64,000 bases of DNA from Polaribacter sp. SA4-10. GTDB lineage: Bacteria > Bacteroidota > Bacteroidia > Flavobacteriales > Flavobacteriaceae. Positions 51,307 to 60,408 of the stretch are shown here, one piece after another. The position numbers were made by a program, and so were the translations under genes. A model generated the notes under the pieces. The model was not told where the DNA came from and made no database searches. It saw only the letters and a program-made list of their open reading frames with translations. The first letter of the stretch is position 1, and each line of letters starts with the position of its first letter. The DNA is taken from contig NZ_CP019331.1 in NCBI RefSeq assembly GCF_002163835.1, forward strand, positions 558,001-622,000. The letters are read 5' to 3'.

Positions 51307-53409
51307 TTAGGATGCTACTAATTCTCTTTGAATAGCAGTAGGTACTGTTTGGTATGCAGAAAACTTTGAATTAAAGGTTGCTTTTCCTTGTGTTATAGAA
51401 CGCAATACAGTAGAAAAACCAAACAGTTCTGCGGCGGGTGTGATACATTTTAAAATTTGATAATTATCTTGGTTCTCAATTCCTAAAATCATAGCTCTTC
51501 GAGATTGTAACTCTGTCATAACATTACCAACCATTTCTTCTGGTACTTTTACAGCTATTTCTTGTGTTGGCTCTAACAACTTAGGGTTTGCATTTAAAAA
51601 AGCTTCTTTAAACGCATGTGCAGCAGCTATTTTAAAAGAAATATCATTAGAATCTACAGCGTGCATTTTTCCATCAAAAAGCAGTACTCTTATATCTCTA
51701 ACATACGAATCTGTTAAAGGTCCAGATTCCATAACTTCTAAAATTCCCTTTACAACAGAAGGTAAATAACGGGTGTCTATTGCGCCACCAACAATACAAT
51801 TATAGAATACTAATTTTCCTCCCCAAGTTAAATCTACAACCTCTTTACCTCTAATATTAAACCCTTCTGGTTCTTGAATGCCTTCATACCAAGGTTCAAT
51901 TTTTAGATGTACTTGTGCAAACTGACCAGAACCTCCAGATTGTTTTTTATGTCTGTAATTTGCTGTTGCAGAACGTTGTATTGTTTCTCTATATTGAATT
52001 TTAGGTTTTTTAAAAATTGCTTTTACACCATAAACATTTTCTAATGTCCAAGTTATAGTGGCCAAATGCAATTCTCCCTGACAGCCCAAAAGTGTTTCTT
52101 TTGTTTCATTAGAGTACTTCATAACAATTGTTGGATCTTGAGATTGTAATCGCTTTAAAGATTCACTTAATTTCTCTTCTTGATTCGCGTTTTCAGCAGA
52201 TACCGCTTTTACAACTCTAGAATCTGGATACACAATGGGTTTGATTGTAAATCCTTCTTTTTTAGTTGCCAAAGTATCATTGGTTTTTGTCGCTTTTAAT
52301 TTGGTGGTTGCACCAATATCTCCTGTAGTTAATGTATCTACTGCTTCTTTATTTTTACCATCCATAATGTATAACTGGTTAATAGTTTCTGTTTCTCCTG
52401 TTCTACTATTAATCAATTTATCATTCACGCTAACTTCTCCAGCTTTTACTTTAAAAAAGGTAATTTGTCCTAGATTTGGTTGGTAGATAGATTTAAAAAC
52501 AAACAAAACAGGTTCCGCATCTTTGTTCCGTTTTATTTCATTTCCTTCTACACTTTGTTCTGGTTTTAAATCTGCAGCTGATGGCGCAACATTGTCTATA
52601 AAACCCATTAACCTACCTGTACCCATATCCTTTAATGCAGAAACACAAAACACAGGAAAAACATCATGATTTAACATCCCTGCTTTTATTCCTGCTCTCA
52701 TTTCATCTTCATTTAAGGTGCCTTTATCAAAATAAAGTTCCATTAATTCTTCGTCATTTTCTGCCGCTTTTTCTACCAGCTCATTGTGTAATTGATTTGC
52801 AATTTCTTTTTGGTTTTCTGGAATTTTCAATTTTTCTGGCTTCCCTCCTTGCGCACCAAACTTGTACATTTTCATCTTTAAAACATCAATAATACATTGA
52901 CTTCCATCAACAACTAAAGGATAATGAATTTTTATAGCATTATTACCAACGAGTTTTTTTATGCTGTTAAAACTGTTTTCAAAATCGGCATCTTTATGAT
53001 CTATTTGATTGATTACAAACAGCGTTGGTTTGTGGTATTTATCTATATAATTCCATATAATTTCTGTTCCAATTTCTACTCCATTTTTTGCATTTATCAC
53101 GGTAGTAATTGTATCTGAAACTTTTATTGAAGAAATGATTTCGCCAATATAATCATCTAAACCAGGGGTGTCTATAATATTAATTTTGTAATTTCTCCAC
53201 GCTGTATGTAAAGGTGTTGCAAAAACAGAAGCTTGTCTTTCATGTTCTATTTCATGATAATCTGAAACTGTATTTTTAGCTTCTATACTTCCTCTTCTGT
53301 TAATAATTCCTGCTTCATAAAGCATGGTTTCTGCTAAAGTAGTTTTACCACTGTTATGGGCTCCTACAAACACCACATTTTTAATGTGTTTTTCATCATA
53401 CATTTTCAT
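51307..53409 (-). CDS. EF-G paralog (EF-G2 type) with degenerate GTPase motifs
   Basis: The 700-residue protein keeps the domain order of elongation factor G: G domain, then domain II (about 295-375), III, IV (SGGSGQFAQVHLKIEPWYEG) and V (LLEPTQEIAVKVPEEM). The G motifs are altered: P-loop GAHNSGKTT, switch I ERQASV where EF-G has ERGITI, DTPGLDD in place of DTPGH (catalytic His lost) and NQID for NKxD. Bacteroides EF-G2, a paralog reported to translocate without GTP hydrolysis under starvation, is the closest comparison. Alternative starts at Met1/Met3. Confidence 0.9.
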   Translation of the reverse strand: MKMYDEKHIKNVVFVGAHNSGKTTLAETMLYEAGIINRRGSIEAKNTVSDYHEIEHERQASVFATPLHTAWRNYKINIIDTPGLDDYIGEIISSIKVSDTITTVINAKNGVEIGTEIIWNYIDKYHKPTLFVINQIDHKDADFENSFNSIKKLVGNNAIKIHYPLVVDGSQCIIDVLKMKMYKFGAQGGKPEKLKIPENQKEIANQLHNELVEKAAENDEELMELYFDKGTLNEDEMRAGIKAGMLNHDVFPVFCVSALKDMGTGRLMGFIDNVAPSAADLKPEQSVEGNEIKRNKDAEPVLFVFKSIYQPNLGQITFFKVKAGEVSVNDKLINSRTGETETINQLYIMDGKNKEAVDTLTTGDIGATTKLKATKTNDTLATKKEGFTIKPIVYPDSRVVKAVSAENANQEEKLSESLKRLQSQDPTIVMKYSNETKETLLGCQGELHLATITWTLENVYGVKAIFKKPKIQYRETIQRSATANYRHKKQSGGSGQFAQVHLKIEPWYEGIQEPEGFNIRGKEVVDLTWGGKLVFYNCIVGGAIDTRYLPSVVKGILEVMESGPLTDSYVRDIRVLLFDGKMHAVDSNDISFKIAAAHAFKEAFLNANPKLLEPTQEIAVKVPEEMVGNVMTELQSRRAMILGIENQDNYQILKCITPAAELFGFSTVLRSITQGKATFNSKFSAYQTVPTAIQRELVAS

Positions 53410-53567
53410 ATTAAAGTCGATTTATGAGATTATCCTATAAATTTAAAGACTTTAAAATGGTCAAAATATGATTTTTATTAGTTTTTAAAATAGATTACAT
53501 ATTCTGTGTATAAAACGTGTAATTTTTTAAAACAGTAGTACTAAATTCTTTATCAGTTTGTACTTTT

Positions 53568-53792
53568 GTGTTTATGCCTGCTACTTCTTCAATTTTAGAA
53601 CAGCGTTTAATCAAGGTTTTAGAATCAGTAAACTTTCTAGCAGTTTTAAAAGTATCTTTTATAATACGTAAACCATTATCAGATAATTTTATAACGTATT
53701 GTATCCGAATTAAAGAAACACAGAATACAATCCGTTTTAACGGAGACACCATCAATAAATATTTAGAGCTAAAATCTAGAGGGCTTCTTTAG
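53568..53792 (+). CDS. Small hypothetical protein, uncertain
   Basis: A 74-codon frame starting GTG 53568 or ATG 53574. The C-terminal part RIKETQNTIRFNGDTINKYLEL looks protein-like. An equally long frame on the opposite strand overlaps it, so only one of them can be real; the plus frame has the better composition. No family was recognised. Confidence 0.35.
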   Translation: MFMPATSSILEQRLIKVLESVNFLAVLKVSFIIRKPLSDNFITYCIRIKETQNTIRFNGDTINKYLELKSRGLL

Positions 53793-53844
53793 AAATTTTA
53801 GCTACTTTCGTGCGCTATAAAAGTGAACGCTAAAAATTAAAAAA

Positions 53845-54216
53845 ATGAATTGGTATTTAAAGGTATTAAGAGACCTTACAGATTTTACAGGAAGATCTAG
53901 AAGGAAAGAATATTGGATGTTTACTCTTATAAATTTTGTTATAAATAGTATGTTGTCTCTAATTATGCATGGAACAATAATTTCTGAAGAAACTTCAATT
54001 ATAGAAGTTGGATATGCAATTGTTTTATTAGTTCCATCTATTGCAGTAGCAATTAGAAGAATGCATGATGTTGGAAAAAGTGGTTGGTACGCTTTAATAC
54101 CTATTTACAATCTAATTTTGGCGTGCACAGATAGTGAGCCAGAATCAAATAAATGGGGAGAAAACCCTAAAGGAAACGGAAATGATGATGAAATTAATTC
54201 TATTGGAAGAGAATAA
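53845..54216 (+). CDS. DUF805 membrane protein
   Basis: The 123-residue protein has the typical DUF805 start WYLKVLRDLTDFTGRSRRKEY (split), two to three transmembrane helices, RRMHDVGKSGWYALIPIYN and a polar tail with PESNKWGENP. The family is a small inner-membrane protein of unknown role. An isolated gene with a terminator 24 bp behind. Confidence 0.85.
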   Translation: MNWYLKVLRDLTDFTGRSRRKEYWMFTLINFVINSMLSLIMHGTIISEETSIIEVGYAIVLLVPSIAVAIRRMHDVGKSGWYALIPIYNLILACTDSEPESNKWGENPKGNGNDDEINSIGRE

Positions 54217-54239
54217 AATTTTGTATATAAATAAACAAG

Positions 54240-54266
54240 AAGGTTGCTTATTTAGCAACCTTTTTT
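54240..54266 (+). terminator. Intrinsic terminator after DUF805 gene
   Basis: The stem aaggttgc/gcaacctt with a 7-base loop is followed by a T run. Confidence 0.85.
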
Positions 54267-54314
54267 GTGCTTTATAAAACCTAAAATCAATTCTATAAAA
54301 ACTACTTTTGCCAA

Positions 54315-55511
54315 ATGCAAATTAAAAAGAAATCTGAAATAGAATTTATTATAGTAATGGCGTCTTTAATGTCTTTGGTGGCATTATCTATAGATGCTTT
54401 ACTGCCTGCATTAAATGATATCGGTATTTCTGTAGGAATTATAGATTCTAAAAATAATCAGTTATTAGTTACCATGATTTTTTTAGGCTTAGGATTTGGA
54501 CAATTAATTTCTGGGCCATTATCAGATAGTTTTGGTAGAAAGCCTGTAATTTATGTTGGTTTTATAGTTTTTGCCTTTGCCAGTTTAGTTTGTGTTTTTT
54601 CAACGAGTATAGAAATGATGGTTTTTGGAAGAATTTTACAAGGAATTGGACTTTCTGCACCTAGAACTATAAGTATCGCTATGATTAGAGATCGTTTTAG
54701 CGGAAATCATATGGCAAAAGTAATGTCTTTTGTTGTCGTAATTTTTATTCTTGTTCCTGTAGTTGCACCTGCAATTGGTAAAATAATGCTCGATTTATAT
54801 GGATGGAAATTTATTTTTTACAGTCAATTATTATTTGGTTTTTTTGTAATGCTTTGGGTTTGGAAACGCCAGCCAGAAACATTAAAAATAGAAAATAGAA
54901 AAAAAGTGACAGCTTCCCTTTTTGTTGATGGAATAAAAGAGTTTTTAAAACACAAATACGCTGTTGTTTTTACCTTATTTTCAGGTTTTATCACAGGTTC
55001 TTTTATGGTTTATTTAAGCGCTAGTCAGCAAATTTTTCAAGAACAATATAATTTAGTTGAAGAGTTTCCTTTTATTTTTGCAGGTTTAGCAATTGGTGTT
55101 GGTTTAGCCACATTTTTAAACGGAACCTTTGTAATGCGATTAGGCATGTTTAAACTGGTCTCTATCTTTACAACACTGTTTACTATAATTCCTCTTGTAT
55201 ATGTACTTTTGTATTACGGAGAACCAAATCCTAGTAGTACGGTTCTAATAGCATTCTTTGTTTTAGAGTTTTTTGCTTTAGGGTTTTTATTTGGAAACAC
55301 CAGAGCATTGGCAATGGAACCAATTGGTCATATTGCAGGAATTGGCGCAGCTATAAATGGATTTGTTTCTACTATTATGGCAGTTCCTATTGCAACTTAT
55401 ATTGGTAGTTTTATAAACACAACTGCTTTACCTTTGTTTGCAGGTTTTTTTGTTTGTGGAACTTTCGCTCTTTTATTAATTCAGTATTTAAAATTTTCTG
55501 ATAAAAAATGA
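54315..55511 (+). CDS. Bcr/CflA-type multidrug efflux MFS transporter
   Basis: The 398-residue, 12-helix major facilitator uses the proton gradient for drug export. Motif A appears as GQLISGPLSDSFGRKPVIY (about 62-80), and GRILQGIGLSAPRTISIAMI (about 108-127) is the Bcr/CflA-type helix 4. The gene overlaps the next by four bases (ATGA). Confidence 0.85.
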   Translation: MQIKKKSEIEFIIVMASLMSLVALSIDALLPALNDIGISVGIIDSKNNQLLVTMIFLGLGFGQLISGPLSDSFGRKPVIYVGFIVFAFASLVCVFSTSIEMMVFGRILQGIGLSAPRTISIAMIRDRFSGNHMAKVMSFVVVIFILVPVVAPAIGKIMLDLYGWKFIFYSQLLFGFFVMLWVWKRQPETLKIENRKKVTASLFVDGIKEFLKHKYAVVFTLFSGFITGSFMVYLSASQQIFQEQYNLVEEFPFIFAGLAIGVGLATFLNGTFVMRLGMFKLVSIFTTLFTIIPLVYVLLYYGEPNPSSTVLIAFFVLEFFALGFLFGNTRALAMEPIGHIAGIGAAINGFVSTIMAVPIATYIGSFINTTALPLFAGFFVCGTFALLLIQYLKFSDKK

Positions 55512-56212
55512 ATTTAGATATTATTTTTGAAGACGAATATATTATTTGTGTAAATAAACCAAATAATATGTTGGTACATCATGCGTATCTTTCTAGAAAT
55601 CTTGCTGATGAAACTTCTCTTTTGCAATTTATTATAGAGGAAACAGGGTTAAAAGTATATCCAATACACCGATTAGATAGAAAAACATCTGGACTTATTT
55701 TATTAGCTAAAAAGACGGAACACGTTTCTAAATTTCAAGAATTATTTACTGCGGATGAAATTCAAAAAACCTATTTTGGTGTAGTTCGTGGTCATTCTCC
55801 AGAAACTAAAATTATAGATTCTCCTGTAAAAGGTAAAGACGCCAATGTACATAAAGAAGCATTGACGCATTTAAAGACATTAGAAAATATTACCTTAGAT
55901 ATTCCTGTAAAACCATATGATTCTTCCCGCTATAGTTTGGTTGAATTGTCTCCAAAAACAGGAAGAATGCATCAATTACGAGTACATACTCTTAAAATTA
56001 GTCACCCATTAATTGGTGATGCAAAATATGGTGATAAAAACCATGATATAATGTTTGATGAAAATTTTGGTTGGAAAAACCTTTTTCTACACGCAGGAAA
56101 ACTAGCATTTAAACATCCTTTTTCTTCCGAAGAATTAATTTTAAAAGCTTCTTTTCCAGAAGATTGGAACACGCTATTTAAAGAGTTTTCTTGGAAAAAT
56201 CCATTAGATTAA
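55508..56212 (+). CDS. RluA-family pseudouridine synthase (TruC-like)
   Basis: The 234-residue enzyme converts uridine to pseudouridine in tRNA or rRNA. The catalytic Asp is in HRLDRKTSGLILLAKK (about 57-72); further motifs are SPKTGRMHQLRVH and HPLIGDAKYGD. The lack of an S4 domain and the size agree with TruC (tRNA position 65). The overlap with the efflux gene implies co-transcription. Confidence 0.85.
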   Translation: MNLDIIFEDEYIICVNKPNNMLVHHAYLSRNLADETSLLQFIIEETGLKVYPIHRLDRKTSGLILLAKKTEHVSKFQELFTADEIQKTYFGVVRGHSPETKIIDSPVKGKDANVHKEALTHLKTLENITLDIPVKPYDSSRYSLVELSPKTGRMHQLRVHTLKISHPLIGDAKYGDKNHDIMFDENFGWKNLFLHAGKLAFKHPFSSEELILKASFPEDWNTLFKEFSWKNPLD

Positions 56213-56521
56213 AATCAACTAAATATAAATTCCTGCCTTCGTTAGGAATGACAAAAAGGGAACAAAAAAAAGGTTAGCAATGATTAACTGAGCACCTATA
56301 ATTTTATTGAGTTGTTGAATACTTCGCATTAAAAGTGGCATCCTTTTTTACTATTTATAAATAAGCGGTATTAAGAGTTTACCAAGTAATCTGTTTATTT
56401 AAATGAGATTGCCATAGTTTACAAAAAGGTAAACTTAGCAATGACCGTTATAAAAAGAGAATAGTAGAAAGTAGGAAATACCTGTAAATAAAAAAAATCC
56501 TACCGAAGCAGTATTTTAATT
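56213..56521 (+). other. Intergenic region, no gene recognised
   Basis: About 300 AT-rich bases containing a short inverted piece attcctgccttcgttaggaat (split by loop) near 56229, possibly a terminator for the plus-strand gene. Nothing else was recognised. Confidence 0.4.
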
Positions 56522-56707
56522 TTATTGTTCTAAAGATTCAGCGTGAAAACTTATTAATTCATTTTCTTCAAAAACAGGTGTAATTTCGATAGGATTACAA
56601 CAGACTTCGCAATCTTCAATATAGGTTTGTTGATGAATACTTGAATCTAAGATCATAGAGATTTCTTCCCAACAATGTGGGCACTGAAAAAAGTGTTCAT
56701 TTTCCAC
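56522..56707 (-). CDS. CPXCG-motif cysteine-rich zinc ribbon protein
   Basis: The 61-residue protein has two cysteine pairs, CPHC (about 9-12) and CEVCC (about 33-37), forming a zinc ribbon with FFQCPHCWEEI. The short family is widespread; no function is known. The start overlaps the oxidoreductase stop by one base. Confidence 0.85.
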   Translation of the reverse strand: MENEHFFQCPHCWEEISMILDSSIHQQTYIEDCEVCCNPIEITPVFEENELISFHAESLEQ

Positions 56708-57714
56708 TAATCTTCAATAACTTTTAAAATTAGTTTTCCATTCTTTTCTCCAGAAAATAATCTTTTATAGGTTTCTTGAAAGTTTTCTATGCCTTCATAA
56801 ATATCTTCTCTAGACTTTAGTTTTCCCTGTTGCAACCATGTTCCCATTTGTTTGGCAGCAACTCCATACTCTTTTATATAATCCATAACTACCATACCTT
56901 GCATTGTAGAACGGGTTACTAATAAGGATAAATAATTACTGGGTCCGTTAATTTTAGTTTTGTTATTATATTGAGAAATTGCACCACAAATTACTACTCT
57001 TGCATGCATTCTTAACTTGCTTAAAGCAGCATCTAAAATAACGCCACCAACATTATCAAAATACACATCAATTCCTTTTGGGCATTTCTTTTTTAAAGCG
57101 GAATAAATGTTTTCAGATTTATAATCTATTGCTTCATCAAAACCTAACTCGTTAATTAGGTAATCGCATTTTTCTTTTCCTCCAGCAATTCCAATTACAG
57201 TGCACCCTTTTATTTTTGCAATCTGCCCAACGATGCTTCCAACAGCACCTGCAGCTCCAGAAACCAATACAATATCTCCTTCTTTAATTTTTCCAACTTC
57301 TGTAATTCCAAAATATGCAGTCATTCCAGGCATTCCTAAAGTTCCTAAATACATTGGCATTGGCGCTAAACGTTCGTCAACTTTATACCAACCATCACCA
57401 TTTGTAATCGCATATTGTTGTACGCCACCCCAACTTGTTACACAGTCGCCAACTTCAAACTTCGAATTTCCATTATTTTTAATCACTTTTCCAATAGAAC
57501 CAGCTCTCATAACATCATCTATAGCAATTGGAGGAATGTAAGATTTTGTATCATTCATCCAGCCACGCATTGCAGGATCTAAAGAAATATAATGGTGCTG
57601 TATTAAGATTTCTCCTTCTTGTAATTCTGGAAGAGGATTTGTTTCTAATTGCCAAGTAGCTGCTTCTGGAACTCCAGAAGGGCGTTTTTTAAAGATTATT
57701 TGCTTGTTATTCAT
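56707..57714 (-). CDS. NADP-dependent MDR oxidoreductase
   Basis: The 335-residue zinc-independent medium-chain reductase belongs to the leukotriene B4 dehydrogenase/CurA type. The NADP site is VSGAAGAVGSIVGQIAKIKGC (about 150-170), with YFDNVGG and the early substrate loop LDPAMRGWM. It reduces alpha,beta-unsaturated carbonyl compounds in related proteins. Its last base overlaps the start of the CPXCG gene. Confidence 0.85.
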   Translation of the reverse strand: MNNKQIIFKKRPSGVPEAATWQLETNPLPELQEGEILIQHHYISLDPAMRGWMNDTKSYIPPIAIDDVMRAGSIGKVIKNNGNSKFEVGDCVTSWGGVQQYAITNGDGWYKVDERLAPMPMYLGTLGMPGMTAYFGITEVGKIKEGDIVLVSGAAGAVGSIVGQIAKIKGCTVIGIAGGKEKCDYLINELGFDEAIDYKSENIYSALKKKCPKGIDVYFDNVGGVILDAALSKLRMHARVVICGAISQYNNKTKINGPSNYLSLLVTRSTMQGMVVMDYIKEYGVAAKQMGTWLQQGKLKSREDIYEGIENFQETYKRLFSGEKNGKLILKVIED

Positions 57715-57746
57715 GAATACTATTTTTAGTAAGATGCTAAATATAC

Positions 57747-59735
57747 TTAATAATTATGTAAATCTTGTATTGCTTTTTCTAAGTTTGATTTTCCTAAATA
57801 TTGTTGTTCTAAATCTGGCTGAAAAGGAATTGGTGTTTCTAAACTTGCTATTCTTTTTACAGGCGCATCTAAAAACTTAAAACAATTTTCTGTAATTAAT
57901 GCAGAAATATCACTTGCAATTCCGCCAAAAAGTGAATCTTCTTGTACTATAATTGCTTTTCCTGTGTTTTTTACAGATTCATATATAGTTGCTACATCTA
58001 AAGGTTGCAGTGTTCTTAAATCGATCACTTCTGCAGAAATCTCAGGTAATTTTTCTAAAACCTCTAAAACCCAATGAATTCCTGCTCCGTAACTAATAAT
58101 AGTAAGATGATTTCCTTCTTTTAAAATTGCTGCTTTACCAATTTCTGTTGTAAAATAATTCTCAGAAACATCTTGATAAACCGATCTATACAATGCTTTG
58201 TGTTCAAAAAACAAAATAGGGTTAGGATCATTAATCGCTTCAATTAATAAGCCTTTTGCATCTTGAGGAAATGCGGGATAAATAACTTTTAAACCAGGTA
58301 CTTTTGTAAACCAAGCTTCATTAGTTTGACTATGAAATGGTCCTGCTCCAACTCCTGCTCCACAAGGCATTCTCACAACAACATCTGCATTTTGTTGCCA
58401 ACGATAATGAGATTTTGCCAATAAATTTACAATGGGATTAAATCCTGATGAAACAAAGTCTGCAAATTGCATTTCTACAACAGCTTTTATTCCATTTACA
58501 GATAATCCATACGCTGCAGAAACAATTGCCGATTCGCAAATTGGTGTATTTCGAACGCGTTCTTTACCAAATTTTTCTACAAAACCATCAGTAATTTTAA
58601 AAACACCACCATATTCTGCAACATCTTGACCCATGATAACTAAGTCATCATATTTCTCCATAGATTGCTTTAATCCGTCTGAAATGGCATCTATTAAACG
58701 AATTCGCTTTTTCTCTGTTGATGGATTAATAGCTTCATGTTTATGAGCTTTAAAAACATCATTGATTTCAGTTTCTAAATTCGGAGTAATTTTTTCTTCA
58801 TCAAAAGCAGTTTGTAAGTGCTCGTTTATTTCTTGTACAATTTCACTTTTATAACTAACTATAGTTTTATCAGTAAGAATTTCTTTATTTATTAAAAATT
58901 CTTCGTAATTTTCTAGAGGATCTTTCGCTGCCCAAAAATCTAATGTTTCTTGCGGAACATATTTTGTACCACTTGCTTCTTCGTGACCACGCATTCTAAA
59001 GGTTTTAAACTCAATTAAAATAGGCCTTGGTTTTTTACGAACGCTTTCTGCAATTTCACTAACTTTTGTGTAGACTTCTAGAATGTTATTTCCATCAATT
59101 ATATGGCTTTCCATTCCGTAACCAATTCCTTTGTCTGCAATATTTTTACATTTAAATTGCTCTGAAGTTGGTGTCGATAACCCGTATCCATTGTTTTCTA
59201 TACAAAACAAAACAGGTAAATCCCAAACCGAAGCAACGTTTAAAGCTTCATGGAAATCCCCTTCACTAGTTCCTCCTTCACCAGAAAAAACAGCGCAAAT
59301 TTTATTATTTCCTTTTAATTTATTTGCCAAAGCAATACCATCTGCAATTCCTAACTGTGGTCCTAGATGAGAAATCATACCCACAATATTATATTCTTGA
59401 GTTCCAAAATGAAAACTTCTATCTCTACCTTTTGTAAAGCCATTCATTTTACCTTGCCATTGAGAAAATAATCGATATAAAGGAATTTCTCTTGTTGTGA
59501 AAACCCCTAAATTTCTATGCATAGGTAAAATATATTCGTCTTTTTGCAATGCGGCAGTTACACCAACAGAAATTGCTTCTTGACCAATACCAGAAAACCA
59601 TTTAGATATTTTTCCTTGACGAAGTAAAATAAGCATTTTCTCCTCTATTAAACGAGGTTTTAACATGCACTTGTACAAATACAAAAGAGACTCTTTCTTT
59701 ATAGAATTTGCATTAAATTCAATTTTAATTGACAT
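57747..59735 (-). CDS. Fused 2-oxoacid (branched-chain type) dehydrogenase E1 alpha-beta
   Basis: The 662-residue protein joins E1 alpha (about 1-330; TPP site GEGGTSEGDFHEALNVAS and ENNGYGLSTP) and E1 beta (about 340-662; MGQDVAEYGGVFKITDGF, EMQFADFVSSGFNPI). It decarboxylates 2-oxoacids and feeds acyl groups to a lipoyl E2 elsewhere. The fusion is usual in Bacteroidota. The promoter lies at 59760-59767. Confidence 0.9.
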   Translation of the reverse strand: MSIKIEFNANSIKKESLLYLYKCMLKPRLIEEKMLILLRQGKISKWFSGIGQEAISVGVTAALQKDEYILPMHRNLGVFTTREIPLYRLFSQWQGKMNGFTKGRDRSFHFGTQEYNIVGMISHLGPQLGIADGIALANKLKGNNKICAVFSGEGGTSEGDFHEALNVASVWDLPVLFCIENNGYGLSTPTSEQFKCKNIADKGIGYGMESHIIDGNNILEVYTKVSEIAESVRKKPRPILIEFKTFRMRGHEEASGTKYVPQETLDFWAAKDPLENYEEFLINKEILTDKTIVSYKSEIVQEINEHLQTAFDEEKITPNLETEINDVFKAHKHEAINPSTEKKRIRLIDAISDGLKQSMEKYDDLVIMGQDVAEYGGVFKITDGFVEKFGKERVRNTPICESAIVSAAYGLSVNGIKAVVEMQFADFVSSGFNPIVNLLAKSHYRWQQNADVVVRMPCGAGVGAGPFHSQTNEAWFTKVPGLKVIYPAFPQDAKGLLIEAINDPNPILFFEHKALYRSVYQDVSENYFTTEIGKAAILKEGNHLTIISYGAGIHWVLEVLEKLPEISAEVIDLRTLQPLDVATIYESVKNTGKAIIVQEDSLFGGIASDISALITENCFKFLDAPVKRIASLETPIPFQPDLEQQYLGKSNLEKAIQDLHNY

Positions 59736-59759
59736 AAATTATTGATTTCGTAACACGAA

Positions 59760-59767
59760 CAAACATA
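59760..59767 (-). promoter_or_regulatory. -7 element of E1 gene
   Basis: The minus strand reads TATGTTTG, fitting TAnnTTTG, 25 bases upstream of the ATG. Confidence 0.55.
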
Positions 59768-59796
59768 ATAATAAATAAGTATAATGCATAAAAAAA

Positions 59797-59828
59797 TCCC
59801 TATCATTTTATTGATAAGGATTTTTTTT
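59797..59828. terminator. Intrinsic terminator after Lrp gene
   Basis: The stem tccctatca/tgataagga (one mismatch), a 6-base loop and flanking A and T runs lie between the Lrp gene and the E1 promoter. The A/T runs on both sides would let it work in either direction. Confidence 0.7.
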
Positions 59829-59851
59829 AATTTATAAATTGAATATTCTTA

Positions 59852-60331
59852 TTATAAGTCTTTAAAAATTGCGTGCATCATTCTCTTTTTATCGTTGATG
59901 CTTTCTTCTAAAGCAATCATCGTTTCTGTTCTGTTTACACCAGGAATATCATCAATTTCATAAATAATATCTTTTGCATCATTAGTTCCTTTTGCTCTTA
60001 CTTTACAGAAAATATTGTATTTACCTGCTGTTACATAAGCAACAGTTACATTAGGAATCTTTCTTAAGTTTTCAATAACCGATTGAGTCATCGAAGTTTT
60101 TTCTAGAAAAACACCAACATGAGCTATAAAAGAATACCCCATTTTTTCATAGTTAAGTGTTAAAGTAGAACCTTGAATAATACCTTCATCTTCCATCTTT
60201 TTTACACGAACGTGAATTGTACCCGCAGATACTAATAATTGTTTTGCAATATCAGTAAAAGGTGTTCTTGCGTTTTCTATTAAGACGTCTAAGATTTGAT
60301 GATCAATTTCATCTAAAATATATTTTTTCAT
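59852..60331 (-). CDS. Lrp/AsnC-family transcriptional regulator
   Basis: The 159-residue protein has the Lrp HTH LDEIDHQILDVLIENARTPF and VSAGTIHVRVKKMEDEGII, plus the RAM ligand-binding domain (about 75-150). It regulates in response to amino acids; the adjacent branched-chain-type dehydrogenase and alanine dehydrogenase are plausible targets. A candidate -7 element, TAAATTTG, lies at 60367-60360. Confidence 0.85.
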   Translation of the reverse strand: MKKYILDEIDHQILDVLIENARTPFTDIAKQLLVSAGTIHVRVKKMEDEGIIQGSTLTLNYEKMGYSFIAHVGVFLEKTSMTQSVIENLRKIPNVTVAYVTAGKYNIFCKVRAKGTNDAKDIIYEIDDIPGVNRTETMIALEESINDKKRMMHAIFKDL

Positions 60332-60408
60332 ATTTTTGCGTATTATTCAATTTACGTTGCAAATTTATGAATTAAATTTAACTAAATAACCATAAATTTA
60401 AGAAATAT

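Noticed and set aside
53495..53755. Minus-strand frame of 86 codons
   Set aside because: Overlaps a more protein-like frame on the plus strand; neither is certain, and this one shows no domain pattern.
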